Notes: a model not told the origin generated them from the letters alone. 64,000 nucleotides of DNA from DATAZK01 sp963731205 (GCA_963731205.1 CAVSUJ010000001.1:1364001-1428000); one strand, 5' to 3'; shown: positions 1-7,749, counted from the first letter of the stretch. Numbers and translations are program-made.

Positions 1-357
1 GGACGCGGCGCCGGCCAGCAGGCGCCCACGCCGGGCGGAGAGCAGGCGGGCCCGGTCGCGCATCGGGAAGGCCAGCGCCAGCACGCCTTCGGTGAGCTCG
101 TCGGCCTCCGGCTCCTCGTGCGCGGGGGCCGGGACCGGCTTCAACGCATTGAGGCGCAGCGCCAGGTTGAGCGGGAGGGCCGGCTCGGCGAGGCATCGCA
201 GCCGCGCCTTCAACCGGCGCTGCTGCTCCACGTCACGCTGACACTCCGGGCAGCTCGCCAGGTGAGCCAGGGCCAGGTCGCGCGTTTCAGGGGACAGCTG
301 ATCGTCGACGAGGGCAGCGCCCAGATCGCCGAGGTGTCCGGCCTGCAACGAGCTCAC
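1..357 (-). CDS. rseA: Anti-sigma factor with zinc-binding HxxxCxxC motif (partial)
   Basis: The reading frame opens at a GTG whose bases overlap the TGA of the sigma factor gene (GTGA overlap) and runs off the left edge of the window, so the C-terminus is missing. The visible N-terminal 119 residues contain HLASCPEC, the HxxxCxxC signature of zinc-binding anti-sigma (ZAS/zf-HC2) domains, preceded by a His about 30 residues upstream (QAGHLGD). Such proteins bind and inactivate their cognate ECF sigma factor in the cytoplasm, and release it on surface or redox stress. Direct coupling to the sigE-type gene and the conserved mycobacterial order sigE-rseA support the assignment. A membrane segment cannot be judged because the gene is cut. 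Confidence 0.85.
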   Translation of the reverse strand, partial: MSSLQAGHLGDLGAALVDDQLSPETRDLALAHLASCPECQRDVEQQRRLKARLRCLAEPALPLNLALRLNALKPVPAPAHEEPEADELTEGVLALAFPMRDRARLLSARRGRLLAGAAS

Positions 358-1040
358 CTAGCCGCCAGCGGGGACGCAGCTGTCTCGTCATCAGTTGTCT
401 CGCCATCAAGGGAGACGGCACGCTCCGGGGCGCGGTCGGCCAGGGCGGCTCGCAGCATCGCCCGGCCTCGCGAGATCCGGCTGCGCACAGTGCCCAACTT
501 GATGTCCAGGGTCGCAGCGATCTCCTCATACGAGAGCTGCTCCACGTCACAAAGCACAACGGCCGCGCGGAAGTCCGGCGGCAGCGCGGCGAGCGCTCGT
601 TCGACGTCGGGGTCGAACAGGTCGGCCATCACGGCGGCCTCGGGGCTCGGGTCCTTGCCCGGGAGGCGCTCGGCGTCATCCGGCAAGCCCTCGAAACGGA
701 TTCGCGACGCGCGCCGCATCCGGTCCAGGAAGAGGTTGGTGGTGATCCGGTGCAGCCAGCCCTCGAACGTGCCTGGCGTGTAGCCGTCCAACGACCGGAA
801 CACCCGGATGAAAACGTCCTGGGTCAGGTCTTCGGCGTCCTGCTGGTTGCCGGTCAGCCGGTACGCGAGCCGGTAGACACGGGCGCCGTGCTCGCGCACG
901 ACCTCGTCCCACGTCGGCGGCTCCCACGTGGAAACCGCCGGGCTCACGGCGACGGGCGCGGCAGCGGGCACGGCATCTCTCCGGGCCAGCCGGGGCCGAA
1001 ATGGCCGCCCGCCTGGCGCGCATATTGCTCCAGCCGTCAT
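354..1040 (-). CDS. sigE: ECF RNA polymerase sigma factor, SigE type
   Basis: A 228-residue group 4 sigma factor. After a disordered N-terminal extension of about 40 residues comes a sigma-2 region (VVREHGARVYRLAYRLTGN, then AEDLTQDVFIRVFRSL for core binding and RITTNLFLDRMRR for -10 recognition). The sigma-4 region is ALAALPPDFRAAVVL, then SYEEIAATLDIKLGTVRSRI, the helix-turn-helix. The stop codon overlaps the start of a ZAS anti-sigma gene, and an O-methyltransferase gene is divergent. This is the arrangement of M. tuberculosis Rv1220c-sigE-rseA, so a role in envelope stress is inferred. Several starts are possible; ATG 1040 gives the longest plausible protein. A candidate autoregulatory promoter lies just upstream. 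Confidence 0.93.
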   Translation of the reverse strand: MTAGAICAPGGRPFRPRLARRDAVPAAAPVAVSPAVSTWEPPTWDEVVREHGARVYRLAYRLTGNQQDAEDLTQDVFIRVFRSLDGYTPGTFEGWLHRITTNLFLDRMRRASRIRFEGLPDDAERLPGKDPSPEAAVMADLFDPDVERALAALPPDFRAAVVLCDVEQLSYEEIAATLDIKLGTVRSRISRGRAMLRAALADRAPERAVSLDGETTDDETAASPLAAR

Positions 1041-1107
1041 GCTCTCCCCTTCAGGGTGTGCTGTCGCTGCAAGCGTGCCGCCGTGACCTGCTAGTTGCCT
1101 GTGAGTG

Positions 1108-1136
1108 CCAACGCGCGAACCGGCCCGGAACGTTCC
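1108..1136 (-). promoter_or_regulatory. Candidate ECF-type promoter of the sigE gene
   Basis: On the minus strand GGAAC (1136-1132) and CGTTGG (1113-1108) are separated by 18 bases. This is the spacing and sequence typical of SigE/SigH-like ECF promoters (GGAAC-N17-19-CGTT). It points at sigE and lies about 68 bp before its ATG, which would fit autoregulation. It was found by eye; no expression evidence. Confidence 0.45.
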
Positions 1137-1189
1137 CGTGGGGGGTTCGACCTCCGCACCCCACGAAGGTCCACTAGGCTTCGCTGACC

Positions 1190-1819
1190 ATGGGAGTTGC
1201 TGAGTTCGCCGAGTCCTTCGTCCCGGAGGACGCCGTCCTGACGGCCGCCCGGGCAGCCGCCCTCGAGATCGGCGTCGAGCCCGTCGGAGCGGCGACCGGC
1301 TCCGTCTTGCGCTTGCTGGCTGCTACGGCCCGAGCACGCACCGCGGTCGAAATCGGGACCGACACCGGCGTCAGCGGGCTCTATCTCCTTCGCGGCATGC
1401 GTCCGGACGGCGTACTGACGAGCATCGATGCCGAAGCCGAGGCGCAGCGCCTGGCCCGGGCCGCCTTCAACGCCGACGGGGTGCCCAATTCGCGCGCCCG
1501 GCTGATCAACGGTCGCGCCCTCGACGTGCTCCCCCGGCTGACCGATGCCGCGTACGACATCGTCTACTGCGCCTCCGACAAGCGCGAGTATCCCGACCTG
1601 CTGCCACAGGTGATCCGGCTGGTGCGGGTCGGCGGTTTGATGATCTTCGATGGAGCCGCCACGGCGGCAGATCCGGCGGCGCGCGACGCCGAGTCCGGTG
1701 CGGTACGGCGGCTGATCGACCTCGTGCGCGAGGACGGCCGGCTCGCTCCGGCGATCGTTCCGGTCGGCCCGGGGCTGCTGGCCGCGGTCGTACTCAGCGA
1801 CGAGAACAGCGCAGCCTGA
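1190..1819 (+). CDS. SAM-dependent O-methyltransferase (Rv1220c-like)
   Basis: A 209-residue class I methyltransferase of the catechol/caffeoyl-CoA OMT-like family. The SAM-binding motif I is AVEIGTDTGVSGLYLLRGM at about residues 57-75, followed by SIDAEAEAQ (motif II acidic loop) and a core strand VGGLMIFDGA near 150-160. The metal-site motif that usually reads like FIDADK appears here as VYCASDKREY, so catalysis may differ from classical catechol OMTs. It is transcribed divergently from the sigE gene, as Rv1220c is from sigE in M. tuberculosis; the substrate is unknown. The start ATG has no clear ribosome-binding site. Confidence 0.88.
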   Translation: MGVAEFAESFVPEDAVLTAARAAALEIGVEPVGAATGSVLRLLAATARARTAVEIGTDTGVSGLYLLRGMRPDGVLTSIDAEAEAQRLARAAFNADGVPNSRARLINGRALDVLPRLTDAAYDIVYCASDKREYPDLLPQVIRLVRVGGLMIFDGAATAADPAARDAESGAVRRLIDLVREDGRLAPAIVPVGPGLLAAVVLSDENSAA

Positions 1820-1826
1820 GCCGACG

Positions 1827-2174
1827 ATGGACATCTCCGAGTTCTACGACGCCAATCCGGCCCGCCGCGAGTCCGACGAGGAGGGCTTCGGTGACGGCTG
1901 GTCCACCGAGGCCGATCAGCACTCGACCTACCGGGCCAACTGGCTCTACGAGACGGGCGAGCTCTACGTCGTCCGAGAGCCGCACCCCGGCGGGCTCTTC
2001 GCCCGCTATCTCGATCAGCTCGACATCGACCAGGTCGACATCGAGCAGCTCACGGTAGAGGTGCTCGGCCGCTTCGACAGCGAGGCCGCCGTCAAGCAGG
2101 CACTCGCCGGTTGGGAGCACGAGATGACGCACACCAACAGCCTCGATTGGCTGCGGGCGCGCGTCTCCGGCTGA
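1827..2174 (+). CDS. Conserved hypothetical protein
   Basis: A 115-residue acidic, soluble protein without signal peptide or membrane segment, starting 7 bp after the O-methyltransferase and probably cotranscribed with it. It looks like a small all-domain protein (RANWLYETGELYVVREPHPG, then a long acidic helix rich in D, Q and E, ending WLRARVSG). I do not recognise a named family. The dense, regular codon use and the tight spacing support that it is a real gene. Confidence 0.7.
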   Translation: MDISEFYDANPARRESDEEGFGDGWSTEADQHSTYRANWLYETGELYVVREPHPGGLFARYLDQLDIDQVDIEQLTVEVLGRFDSEAAVKQALAGWEHEMTHTNSLDWLRARVSG

Positions 2175-2224
2175 TCCTGACTGGGCCTGACTGGGGCGTG
2201 ACTGCACCTTGACCGGGGCCGGGG

Positions 2225-2392
2225 TCACCCAGCGGCGGCCTTCAACGCCTCGCTGAGAGCAGTGGCCTCCGGCGCCGACATCTCGACGACGAGCCGGCCG
2301 CCACCCTCGAGCGGCACCCGCATCACGATGCCGCGCCCCTCTTTGGTGACCTCGAGCGGACCGTCACCCGTCCGCGGCTTCATGGCCGCCAT
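2225..2392 (-). CDS. DUF3117 family small protein
   Basis: A 55-residue protein starting MAAMKPRTGDGPLEVTKEGR and continuing with GIVMRVPLEGGGRLVVEMSA. This matches the very conserved actinobacterial DUF3117 family (Rv1211-like), whose function is unknown. The chosen ATG at 2392 follows a purine-rich ribosome-binding site (AGGAAGAGG) and gives the usual family length; a longer open frame upstream adds 20 residues that do not fit the family. Its place near the sigE and folP2-type genes matches other actinobacteria. Confidence 0.9.
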   Translation of the reverse strand: MAAMKPRTGDGPLEVTKEGRGIVMRVPLEGGGRLVVEMSAPEATALSEALKAAAG

Positions 2393-2563
2393 GCCGTGCA
2401 CCTCTTCCTCACAGAACGGTCCGGTTTTCCCAGCCCGTGGACATGCATCCAAGTCGTCTTACGACTGTGTTCTCGTACATCATCCCAGATCTGCGGCCGG
2501 ATCGACGTGCGTCCTGTCCGACCACCTCCCCGGCGCGCACCAGGGACACGGGAAGATGCGGGT

Positions 2564-3373
2564 GTGGACGAACTTCAGCCGACAGTCATCTCTGAGCGCA
2601 CCGGGCCCGACGGGTCGCTCGGAATCGTCACCATCAACCGTCCAGACGCCATGGGCGCGCTTTCCCTGGGCGCCAAGGAAGAGTTGCTCGCTGCCCTGAC
2701 CGACGTCGGTGAGGACCCCTCCGTGCGGGCGGTCCTGCTTGCCAGCAAGGGCCGGGCGTTCTGCGTGGGTCAGGACCTGCGCGAGCTGCAGGCGGCGTAC
2801 GCGAGCCCGGAGACGCCTGACCTCGGCGACCTGGTGCGGCGCTACTACAACCCGATCGTGCGCGCCCTGTCGGAGATGCCCAAGCCGGTCGTGGCCGCGA
2901 TCAACGGTGCGGTCGCGGGTGCCGGGTTGGGTATCGCCCTCGCCTGCGACCTGCGGTGGGCTGCGCGATCCGCGGTGTTCGCCACGGCGTTCACCGGTAT
3001 CGGGCTCGCCGGCGACTCGGGCATCACGTGGAATCTCAGCCGACTCGTCGGCACCGCGAAGACCTCGGCGCTGATGTACCTGAACGAGCGTGTATCAGCG
3101 GAAGGCGCACTCGAGCTCGGGCTGGTCAACGCGGTCGTCGACGACGAGTTGCTCGCCGACTCGGCGACGGAGCTCGCCCTGCGCCTCGCCGCCGGCCCTA
3201 CCGTCGCGTTTGCCGCCATCAAGCGCACTCTCGGCGCCTCCGCCACGCAGTCGCTGCCCGAATCTCTGGCGCTCGAAGCCGATCTGCAGGAGCACGTCGG
3301 GCGCACCGCCGATCACCTTGGCGGCGTCGCGTCATTCTTCGCGAAGGAGAAGCCGAGCTTCACCGGTCACTGA
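2564..3373 (+). CDS. Enoyl-CoA hydratase/isomerase family protein
   Basis: A 269-residue crotonase-fold enzyme if started at GTG 2564. The oxyanion-hole segments are visible: RAFCVGQDLREL, and NGAVAGAGLGIALACDLRWA. The active-site region reads GIGLAGDSGITWNLSRLVG, resembling PaaG-type isomerases (GDSG) rather than the two-glutamate crotonase pattern. It would act on an acyl-CoA in beta-oxidation or aromatic-acid degradation; the substrate is not inferable. An in-frame ATG far upstream (2396) would add 56 residues unlike the family. The 3' end overlaps the convergent SRPBCC gene by 7 bp. Confidence 0.9.
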   Translation: MDELQPTVISERTGPDGSLGIVTINRPDAMGALSLGAKEELLAALTDVGEDPSVRAVLLASKGRAFCVGQDLRELQAAYASPETPDLGDLVRRYYNPIVRALSEMPKPVVAAINGAVAGAGLGIALACDLRWAARSAVFATAFTGIGLAGDSGITWNLSRLVGTAKTSALMYLNERVSAEGALELGLVNAVVDDELLADSATELALRLAAGPTVAFAAIKRTLGASATQSLPESLALEADLQEHVGRTADHLGGVASFFAKEKPSFTGH

Positions 3374-3825
3374 GCCGGGGCAGCCCGGCTGTCCCGCTCG
3401 ATCCAGCGGGCGAAACGGCGCAGCGCGACTGCCAGCGCCCGCTGGGTCGGACGGCGGCCTGCCCGCAGCCCGAACTGCCCGACGAGACCCATCGGTGGAT
3501 CGACCCATTCGACCCAGGTGAAACGCGAGCCCGCAGCAAGCGGTTCGACCAGGAACACGCCGGCTCCCCTGACAACCCGCCCCAGATGCAGCACTTCGCA
3601 GCGCAGCGGCGGCTCCCAGCTGGTGATGCGCATCGGGTCGTCGAATCCGACGGGCCCGAACGCCGTCCGCGCGAGGATCTCGTCGCCGACCGCCTCACCG
3701 GTGCCCTTGACGACCGACACGTGAGTGCCGGGCATCCACTCCCCCTGACGTGCCCAGTCGGTCAGGCCGGCGAAGACGCGCTCGGGTGACGCGCCGATCT
3801 CGACGCTCACCCGAAGCTCAACCAT
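3367..3825 (-). CDS. SRPBCC (START-like) family protein
   Basis: A 152-residue protein of the SRPBCC ligand-binding fold: it opens with VELRVSVEIGASPERVFAGL and TDWARQGEWMPG, the usual first strand and helix of the family. It continues with the ITSWEPPLRCEVLHLGRVV and FTWVEWVDPP strands and ends in a long amphipathic helix with RALAVALRRFARWIERD. Such proteins bind hydrophobic ligands. The ATG (3825) lies inside the last codons of the upstream DivIVA-motif gene (8-base overlap), so translation is probably coupled. The ligand is unknown. Confidence 0.85.
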   Translation of the reverse strand: MVELRVSVEIGASPERVFAGLTDWARQGEWMPGTHVSVVKGTGEAVGDEILARTAFGPVGFDDPMRITSWEPPLRCEVLHLGRVVRGAGVFLVEPLAAGSRFTWVEWVDPPMGLVGQFGLRAGRRPTQRALAVALRRFARWIERDSRAAPAQ

Positions 3826-4207
3826 CCAGCACGTCGTCTGCGGTGGCCGGATCCTGGTAGGAGTCCTGCTGGTAGGGGTCCTGGTACGGAGGTGGTTCCT
3901 CCGACGGTGACGGTGACGGTGACGGTGATGGCGACGGCCGGGGCCGGCGGGCCCCGGAGGCGGAGCGGGCCTGCTCGAGCTCGGCGGCGGCGCGCTCCAG
4001 GACCTCGTCCACATCGGCCATCCGATAGCCCCGCAGCACCACCGGCAGCGTCGCCCCTCGAAGCCCTTCGGGCGTGACCTCGCCCTCCGGCAGACCCGGG
4101 GGCGCGTCGGGCACCGCTCGTGACATGCCGTCGATACGCCCGGCAGCAGCCAGGCCGACCGCCAGCAGCACGGCGGCAGCAAAAAGAATCGAGATGGCGA
4201 GCGCCAT
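3818..4207 (-). CDS. Single-pass membrane protein with DivIVA-like motif
   Basis: A 129-residue protein with an N-terminal hydrophobic helix (ALAISILFAAAVLLAVGLAA). The cytoplasmic part contains LPVVLRGYRMADVDEVLERA, the characteristic DivIVA N-terminal signature (F/V-x-x-x-RGY-x-x-x-x-VD-x-x-L), followed by a Ser-Pro repeat and a Pro/Tyr/Gln/Asp-rich tail. DivIVA proteins sense curved membrane at poles and septa. Here only the short motif is present, anchored by a helix, so it is a DivIVA-motif protein rather than Wag31. A similar small protein (Rv1209) lies in the corresponding mycobacterial region. It is translationally coupled with the SRPBCC gene. Confidence 0.75.
   Translation of the reverse strand: MALAISILFAAAVLLAVGLAAAGRIDGMSRAVPDAPPGLPEGEVTPEGLRGATLPVVLRGYRMADVDEVLERAAAELEQARSASGARRPRPSPSPSPSPSPSEEPPPYQDPYQQDSYQDPATADDVLDG
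3905..3934. repeat. Hexanucleotide repeat encoding Ser-Pro repeats
   Basis: CGGTGA is repeated four times in a row followed by one degenerate copy. On the minus strand it encodes the Ser-Pro repeat in the DivIVA-motif membrane protein. Being in multiples of 6 it keeps frame when copy number changes. Confidence 0.8.
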
Positions 4208-4240
4208 GCGGACAGTCTGGCATCTGCAAGAGTCGACGGC

Positions 4241-5104
4241 GTGGAGCTACGCCTCGGGACGCGAACCTTCGACGAGAGCGATGTCGCCCTCATGGCGATC
4301 ATCAACCGGACGCCCGACTCCTTCTACGACCGCGGGGCGACGTTCGGAGAGGCCGAGGCGCTCGATGCCGCGGACCGCGCCGTCGACGAGGGTGCCGAGA
4401 TCCTGGACATCGGCGGGGTCAAAGCGGCACCCGGGATCGTCGTGGATGCCGCCGAAGAGCTGCGCCGGGTGTCAGGCTTCGTCGCCCGGCTGCGGGACCG
4501 GCATCCGGACGTCGTGATCTCGGTGGACACCTGGCGCGCGGAGGTCGGCCGGGCGGTCGCGGCTGAGGGCGCTGACCTGCTGAATGACGCCTGGGGCGGC
4601 ACCGAGCCGGCGCTGGCCGAGGTCGCGGCGGAGTTCGGCCTCGGGCTCGTGTGCACGCACGCCGGGCATCTGCCGCCGCGTACTCGCCCCCACCGGATCG
4701 CGTACGACGACGTGGTGGTCGACATCCGGGAGACCGTGGTCGGCCTGGCCGAACGCGCCGCGGGCCTCGGCGTGCGACGCAACTCCATCCTCATCGACCC
4801 CGGCCACGACTTCGGCAAGAACAGCCGTCACTCGCTGGAGGCGACGCGCCGCCTGCCGGAGCTGGCCCGGACGGGCTGGCCGGTGCTCGTCGCCATGAGC
4901 AACAAGGATTTCCTCGGCGAGATCTTCGACCTTCCCGTCACCGACCGCTTCGAGCCGACGATGGCTGCCACCGCGATCGCGGTCTGGCTCGGCGCCCGGG
5001 TGGTGCGCACGCATTCGGTGCAGGCGAGCCGCCGGGTCATCGACACCGTGCGGGCCATCGCCGGTACCCGCGATCTCGCCGTGGGCAGGCGCGCGCTCGC
5101 CTGA
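4241..5104 (+). CDS. folP2: FolP2-type dihydropteroate synthase paralogue
   Basis: A 287-residue TIM-barrel protein of the dihydropteroate synthase family, starting at GTG 4241. The folate/pterin motifs are recognisable but altered: IINRTPDSFYDRG (usual NVTPDSFSDGG), DIGGVKAAPG (usual DIGGESTRPG), SVDTWRAEV, DPGHDFGKN, SNKDFLG and RTHSV (usual RVHDV). The usual MHMQG-type segment is replaced by CTHAGHLPP. These are the features of actinobacterial FolP2, a paralogue reported to lack normal DHPS activity. The true folP would be elsewhere. Followed by a terminator-like hairpin. The real reaction is unknown. Confidence 0.85.
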   Translation: MELRLGTRTFDESDVALMAIINRTPDSFYDRGATFGEAEALDAADRAVDEGAEILDIGGVKAAPGIVVDAAEELRRVSGFVARLRDRHPDVVISVDTWRAEVGRAVAAEGADLLNDAWGGTEPALAEVAAEFGLGLVCTHAGHLPPRTRPHRIAYDDVVVDIRETVVGLAERAAGLGVRRNSILIDPGHDFGKNSRHSLEATRRLPELARTGWPVLVAMSNKDFLGEIFDLPVTDRFEPTMAATAIAVWLGARVVRTHSVQASRRVIDTVRAIAGTRDLAVGRRALA

Positions 5105-5109
5105 GTGTT

Positions 5110-5144
5110 GCCTGAATTTTCCAAGATCCCTCAATTCAGGCTTT
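5110..5144 (+). terminator. Hairpin terminator after folP2
   Basis: GCCTGAATT (5110-5118) and AATTCAGGC (5133-5141) form a perfect 9-bp stem with a 14-base loop, followed at once by CTTTACATT. It begins 6 bp after the folP2 stop codon. Confidence 0.6.
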
Positions 5145-5232
5145 ACATTCCCCGAACCTAAACCGCACCAGGCGCCGCGAATTGGCACCGATGCTTGAGA
5201 CCTCGTCGAAGAAGTCGAAGAAGGGGAATCAC

Positions 5233-5742
5233 ATGGGTAAGCCAGGAGCAGCCTTGCGCGCAGCAGGCTGGGTGACGGTCGGCGCCATCGCCGCCGGAGG
5301 CGTCGCCACAGCTGCGACCACCACCGGAGGCAGCAGCAGCGGCAGCGGAACGCTGGCCACTCCGGCGGCCGCCGTCGCCAGCACCAGCCCGAGCACCGGC
5401 GCGGCCAAGAAGGCCGGGAAGGGCAAGCGCGCGGGCAAGATCGGGAAGCTGCAGGGACGGCTGCTGCACGGAGATTTCACCGTGGAGGGCAAGGGCGGAA
5501 CCCCGACGAACGTCGCCGAGCAGCGCGGCACCGTCGACGCCGTCAGCACCACGTCCATCACGCTCACGAGCAAGGACGGGTTCAAGCACAGCTACGCGGT
5601 CGACTCCAGCACTCGCGTGCGGGTCGACGGCAAGAAGGGGGCCATCACCGGGGTCAAGACCGGTCAGGACGCCACCGTGCTCGCGAAGGTCAGCGGCGAC
5701 ACCGAAACCGCTGAGCTCGTCGTCCAGCGCGCCGCCAAGTAG
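5233..5742 (+). CDS. Secreted or membrane-anchored DUF5666-like protein
   Basis: A 169-residue protein starting MGKPGAALRAAGWVTVGAIA after an AAGGGGA ribosome-binding site; an upstream in-frame ATG (5182) lacks one. The N-terminus is a signal peptide or anchor, followed by a low-complexity Ser/Gly/Thr/Ala and Lys-rich linker. The C-terminal 70 residues are beta-rich (GTVDAVSTTSITLTSKDGF, then TRVRVDGKKGAITGV and AELVVQR), the pattern of DUF5666 OB-fold domains. Function unknown. It resembles the PepSY-like secreted protein at 52.5 kb in architecture but not in its folded domain. A strong hairpin follows the gene. Confidence 0.75.
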   Translation: MGKPGAALRAAGWVTVGAIAAGGVATAATTTGGSSSGSGTLATPAAAVASTSPSTGAAKKAGKGKRAGKIGKLQGRLLHGDFTVEGKGGTPTNVAEQRGTVDAVSTTSITLTSKDGFKHSYAVDSSTRVRVDGKKGAITGVKTGQDATVLAKVSGDTETAELVVQRAAK

Positions 5743-5784
5743 GGCTGCCTGTCCTGGCCCGCATCTGGCTTGATCCCAGGTTGT

Positions 5785-5815
5785 CGCCGGCTCGCCTCCA
5801 GGAGGCGAGCCGGCG
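5785..5815 (+). terminator. Long GC-rich hairpin, probable terminator
   Basis: CGCCGGCTCGCCT (5785-5797) pairs perfectly with 5803-5815 across a 5-base loop. There is no T-run, so this may be a GC-rich actinobacterial terminator. It lies 42 bp after the DUF5666-like gene. Confidence 0.6.
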
Positions 5816-5903
5816 CGATGGGGACTGTCCGGGTCCCGACACCAAGTCGCTACGGGCTGTGCGTGCTCCTAACGTCGGGTTACCGACCAGAAGGAGCCGC
5901 CGA

Positions 5904-6413
5904 ATGAACGCCGCGATCGCCGACGAGTTCGTCCCCGATGCGCGGCAGCCGGGAGGCGTGCTCGACCCCGTCTTCGGCCTGGTGCAGCGCGGCTCCGTGC
6001 ACGGCATGTGGGCCGTCAGTGGACCCGGCATCGGACTCGCCCAGCTGACCGGCGGCTCGCGGGTCGTGACGCGCGGCGGCGACGGGACCCTCTCCCGGTC
6101 GGGTGGCCGGATCCGGCTGCGAGCCCAGGACCGTCACGTCGACCTGGCCGGGCAGCGCTTCACTCTGCACCAAACCTCGCCGCGGCGGGCTCAGCTACGC
6201 CGTGACGGGGTGCCGATCTGCTGGCTGCGCTCGGTTCGTGTCGGGAGCCCCGGCCGGATCAGGCGCTGCGCCCGCTCGTACGAGATCGTGCAGTGGACCG
6301 AGCGCCCCGACCGCACCGCAGCAGCAATCGCTCACCTGCTGGCCACCCGCTACGGGGTCGGTGCGTTGGCCGTCTTCCCGAGCAACTCCGGACCCGTCAC
6401 AAGCTTGCGTTGA
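5904..6413 (+). CDS. Hypothetical protein, actinobacterial
   Basis: A 169-residue protein from ATG 5904, preceded by AGAAGGAGCC, a strong ribosome-binding site. It is beta-rich and basic (SGPGIGLAQLTGGSRVVTRG, many R and Q), with a final helix containing RTAAAIAHLLATRYGVGAL. No signal peptide or membrane segment. I do not recognise a family; the pattern of short strands around Gly suggests a small beta-barrel or tubby/LURP-like fold, but this is only a guess. It is flanked by a terminator hairpin upstream and overlaps the convergent LOG gene by 17 bp. Confidence 0.65.
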   Translation: MNAAIADEFVPDARQPGGVLDPVFGLVQRGSVHGMWAVSGPGIGLAQLTGGSRVVTRGGDGTLSRSGGRIRLRAQDRHVDLAGQRFTLHQTSPRRAQLRRDGVPICWLRSVRVGSPGRIRRCARSYEIVQWTERPDRTAAAIAHLLATRYGVGALAVFPSNSGPVTSLR

Positions 6414-7179
6414 TCGCCGCCAGCGCCTCTTCCACGTCGTCGGTGAGCGTGATCAGCTCGAGGTCGTTGGGTCCGATCCGCCCCGTCGCCGACAGCGAAT
6501 CGCGTAACCAGTCGAGCAACCCGCGCCAGTAGTCGACGCCCATGAGCACCACCGGAAAGCGCGTCACCTTGCGGGTCTGCACGAGCGTCAGCGCTTCGAA
6601 GAGCTCGTCCATGGTGCCGAAGCCACCGGGCAGGATGACGAACGCCTGCGCGTACTTGACGAACATCGTCTTGCGCACGAAGAAGTAGCGGAAGTTGACC
6701 CCGAGATCCACCCAGGGATTGAGCTTCTGCTCGAAGGGCAGCTCGATGCCGAGGCCGATGGACAGGCCGCCCGCCTCCTGGCAGCCCTTGTTCACCGCCT
6801 CCATCGAGCCCGGGCCGCCGCCGGTGATGACCGCCCAGCCGGCGCGTGCCAGCACCGCACCGACTTCTTGCGCCACGGCATAGTCGGGCGACTCGATCGG
6901 GGTGCGGGCAGAGCCGAACACCGTCACCGCACGCGGCACCGACGCCAGCAGCCCGAAACCCTCGACGAACTCGGCCTGGATGCGCAAGACCCGCCACGGA
7001 TCGGTGTGCACCCAGTCGGAAGGGCCGCGGGAGTCCAGGAGCCGCTGGTCGGTGGTGGACGGCTGCACCTGCGAGCGGCGCAGCGTCACCGGACCGCGCT
7101 GGCGCTCCGGTCCCGCCGGATGCGGGCCCCGGGGCCTGCGGGCCGGCGGGCGGTCAGGGTCGACGGAAGGCGTGGGCAC
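6397..7179 (-). CDS. LOG family protein (TIGR00730-type Rossmann fold)
   Basis: A 260-residue protein of the LOG/lysine-decarboxylase-like family. After a Pro/Arg-rich N-terminal tail of about 50 residues it has a Rossmann core with VFGSARTP, GWAVITGGGPGSMEAVNKG and the signature PGGFGTMDE. Characterised LOG proteins are cytokinin riboside 5'-monophosphate phosphoribohydrolases, cleaving nucleoside monophosphates to base and ribose 5-phosphate; the M. tuberculosis Rv1205 protein is the nearest context match. It lies between the folP2-type gene and dapE, as in mycobacteria. Its physiological role in non-pathogens is unclear. Confidence 0.9.
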   Translation of the reverse strand: MPTPSVDPDRPPARRPRGPHPAGPERQRGPVTLRRSQVQPSTTDQRLLDSRGPSDWVHTDPWRVLRIQAEFVEGFGLLASVPRAVTVFGSARTPIESPDYAVAQEVGAVLARAGWAVITGGGPGSMEAVNKGCQEAGGLSIGLGIELPFEQKLNPWVDLGVNFRYFFVRKTMFVKYAQAFVILPGGFGTMDELFEALTLVQTRKVTRFPVVLMGVDYWRGLLDWLRDSLSATGRIGPNDLELITLTDDVEEALAAINASL

Positions 7180-7188
7180 GCGCTCACG

Positions 7189-7749
7189 CTAGTCGGCGAA
7201 CTGCTCCACGATCGCCTGGCAGAACGCCTTCAGATCATCGGGCTTGCGGCTCGTGATGAGAACGCTGCCCGAGCCATTCGCGTCATCGACGACAAGCTCC
7301 TCGTCGACCCAGCTCGCCCCGGCATTGCGCAGATCGGTCTGCAGGCTCGGCCAGCTGGTCAGGGTGCGTCCCCTCACGACCCCGGCCTCGATGAGGGTCC
7401 AAGGCGCGTGGCAGATCGCTGCTACGGGTTTTCCCGCGGCAAAGAAGCCGGTGACCCATTCGGGCACTCCGGGCTGGCTGCGCAGGAAGTCCGGGTTAGC
7501 CACCCCGCCTGGCAGGACGAGCGCGTCGTACTTGTCGGCGCCGTCGTCCTTGAACGTGGCGTCGACCTTGAAGGTGTCGCCCTTGTCCAGGTGGTTGAAG
7601 GCCTGAACCTTGCCGGTGGCTGTCGACACCAGCTTCGGTGTGCCTCCTGCGTCCTTCACGGCCTTCCACGGCTCCGTCAGCTCGACCTGCTCGATGCCTT
7701 CCGGTGCCACGAGGAATGCCACTGTCTTGCCTTTGAGCTCTCCGGCCAT
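7189..7749 (-). CDS. DJ-1/PfpI family protein (type 1 glutamine amidotransferase-like)
   Basis: A 186-residue protein of the DJ-1/PfpI superfamily: the N-terminal strand KGKTVAFLVAPEGIEQVEL, the helix YDALVLPGG and the nucleophile elbow AAICHAPW with its Cys are present, followed by VVRGRTLTSWPSLQTDLRN. PfpI-like members act as proteases, glyoxalases or stress chaperones. The ATG at 7749 is preceded by AGGAGAG; an upstream start at 7788 adds 13 residues without support. Downstream of it on the same strand, 9 bp away, is the LOG gene. Confidence 0.9.
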   Translation of the reverse strand: MAGELKGKTVAFLVAPEGIEQVELTEPWKAVKDAGGTPKLVSTATGKVQAFNHLDKGDTFKVDATFKDDGADKYDALVLPGGVANPDFLRSQPGVPEWVTGFFAAGKPVAAICHAPWTLIEAGVVRGRTLTSWPSLQTDLRNAGASWVDEELVVDDANGSGSVLITSRKPDDLKAFCQAIVEQFAD

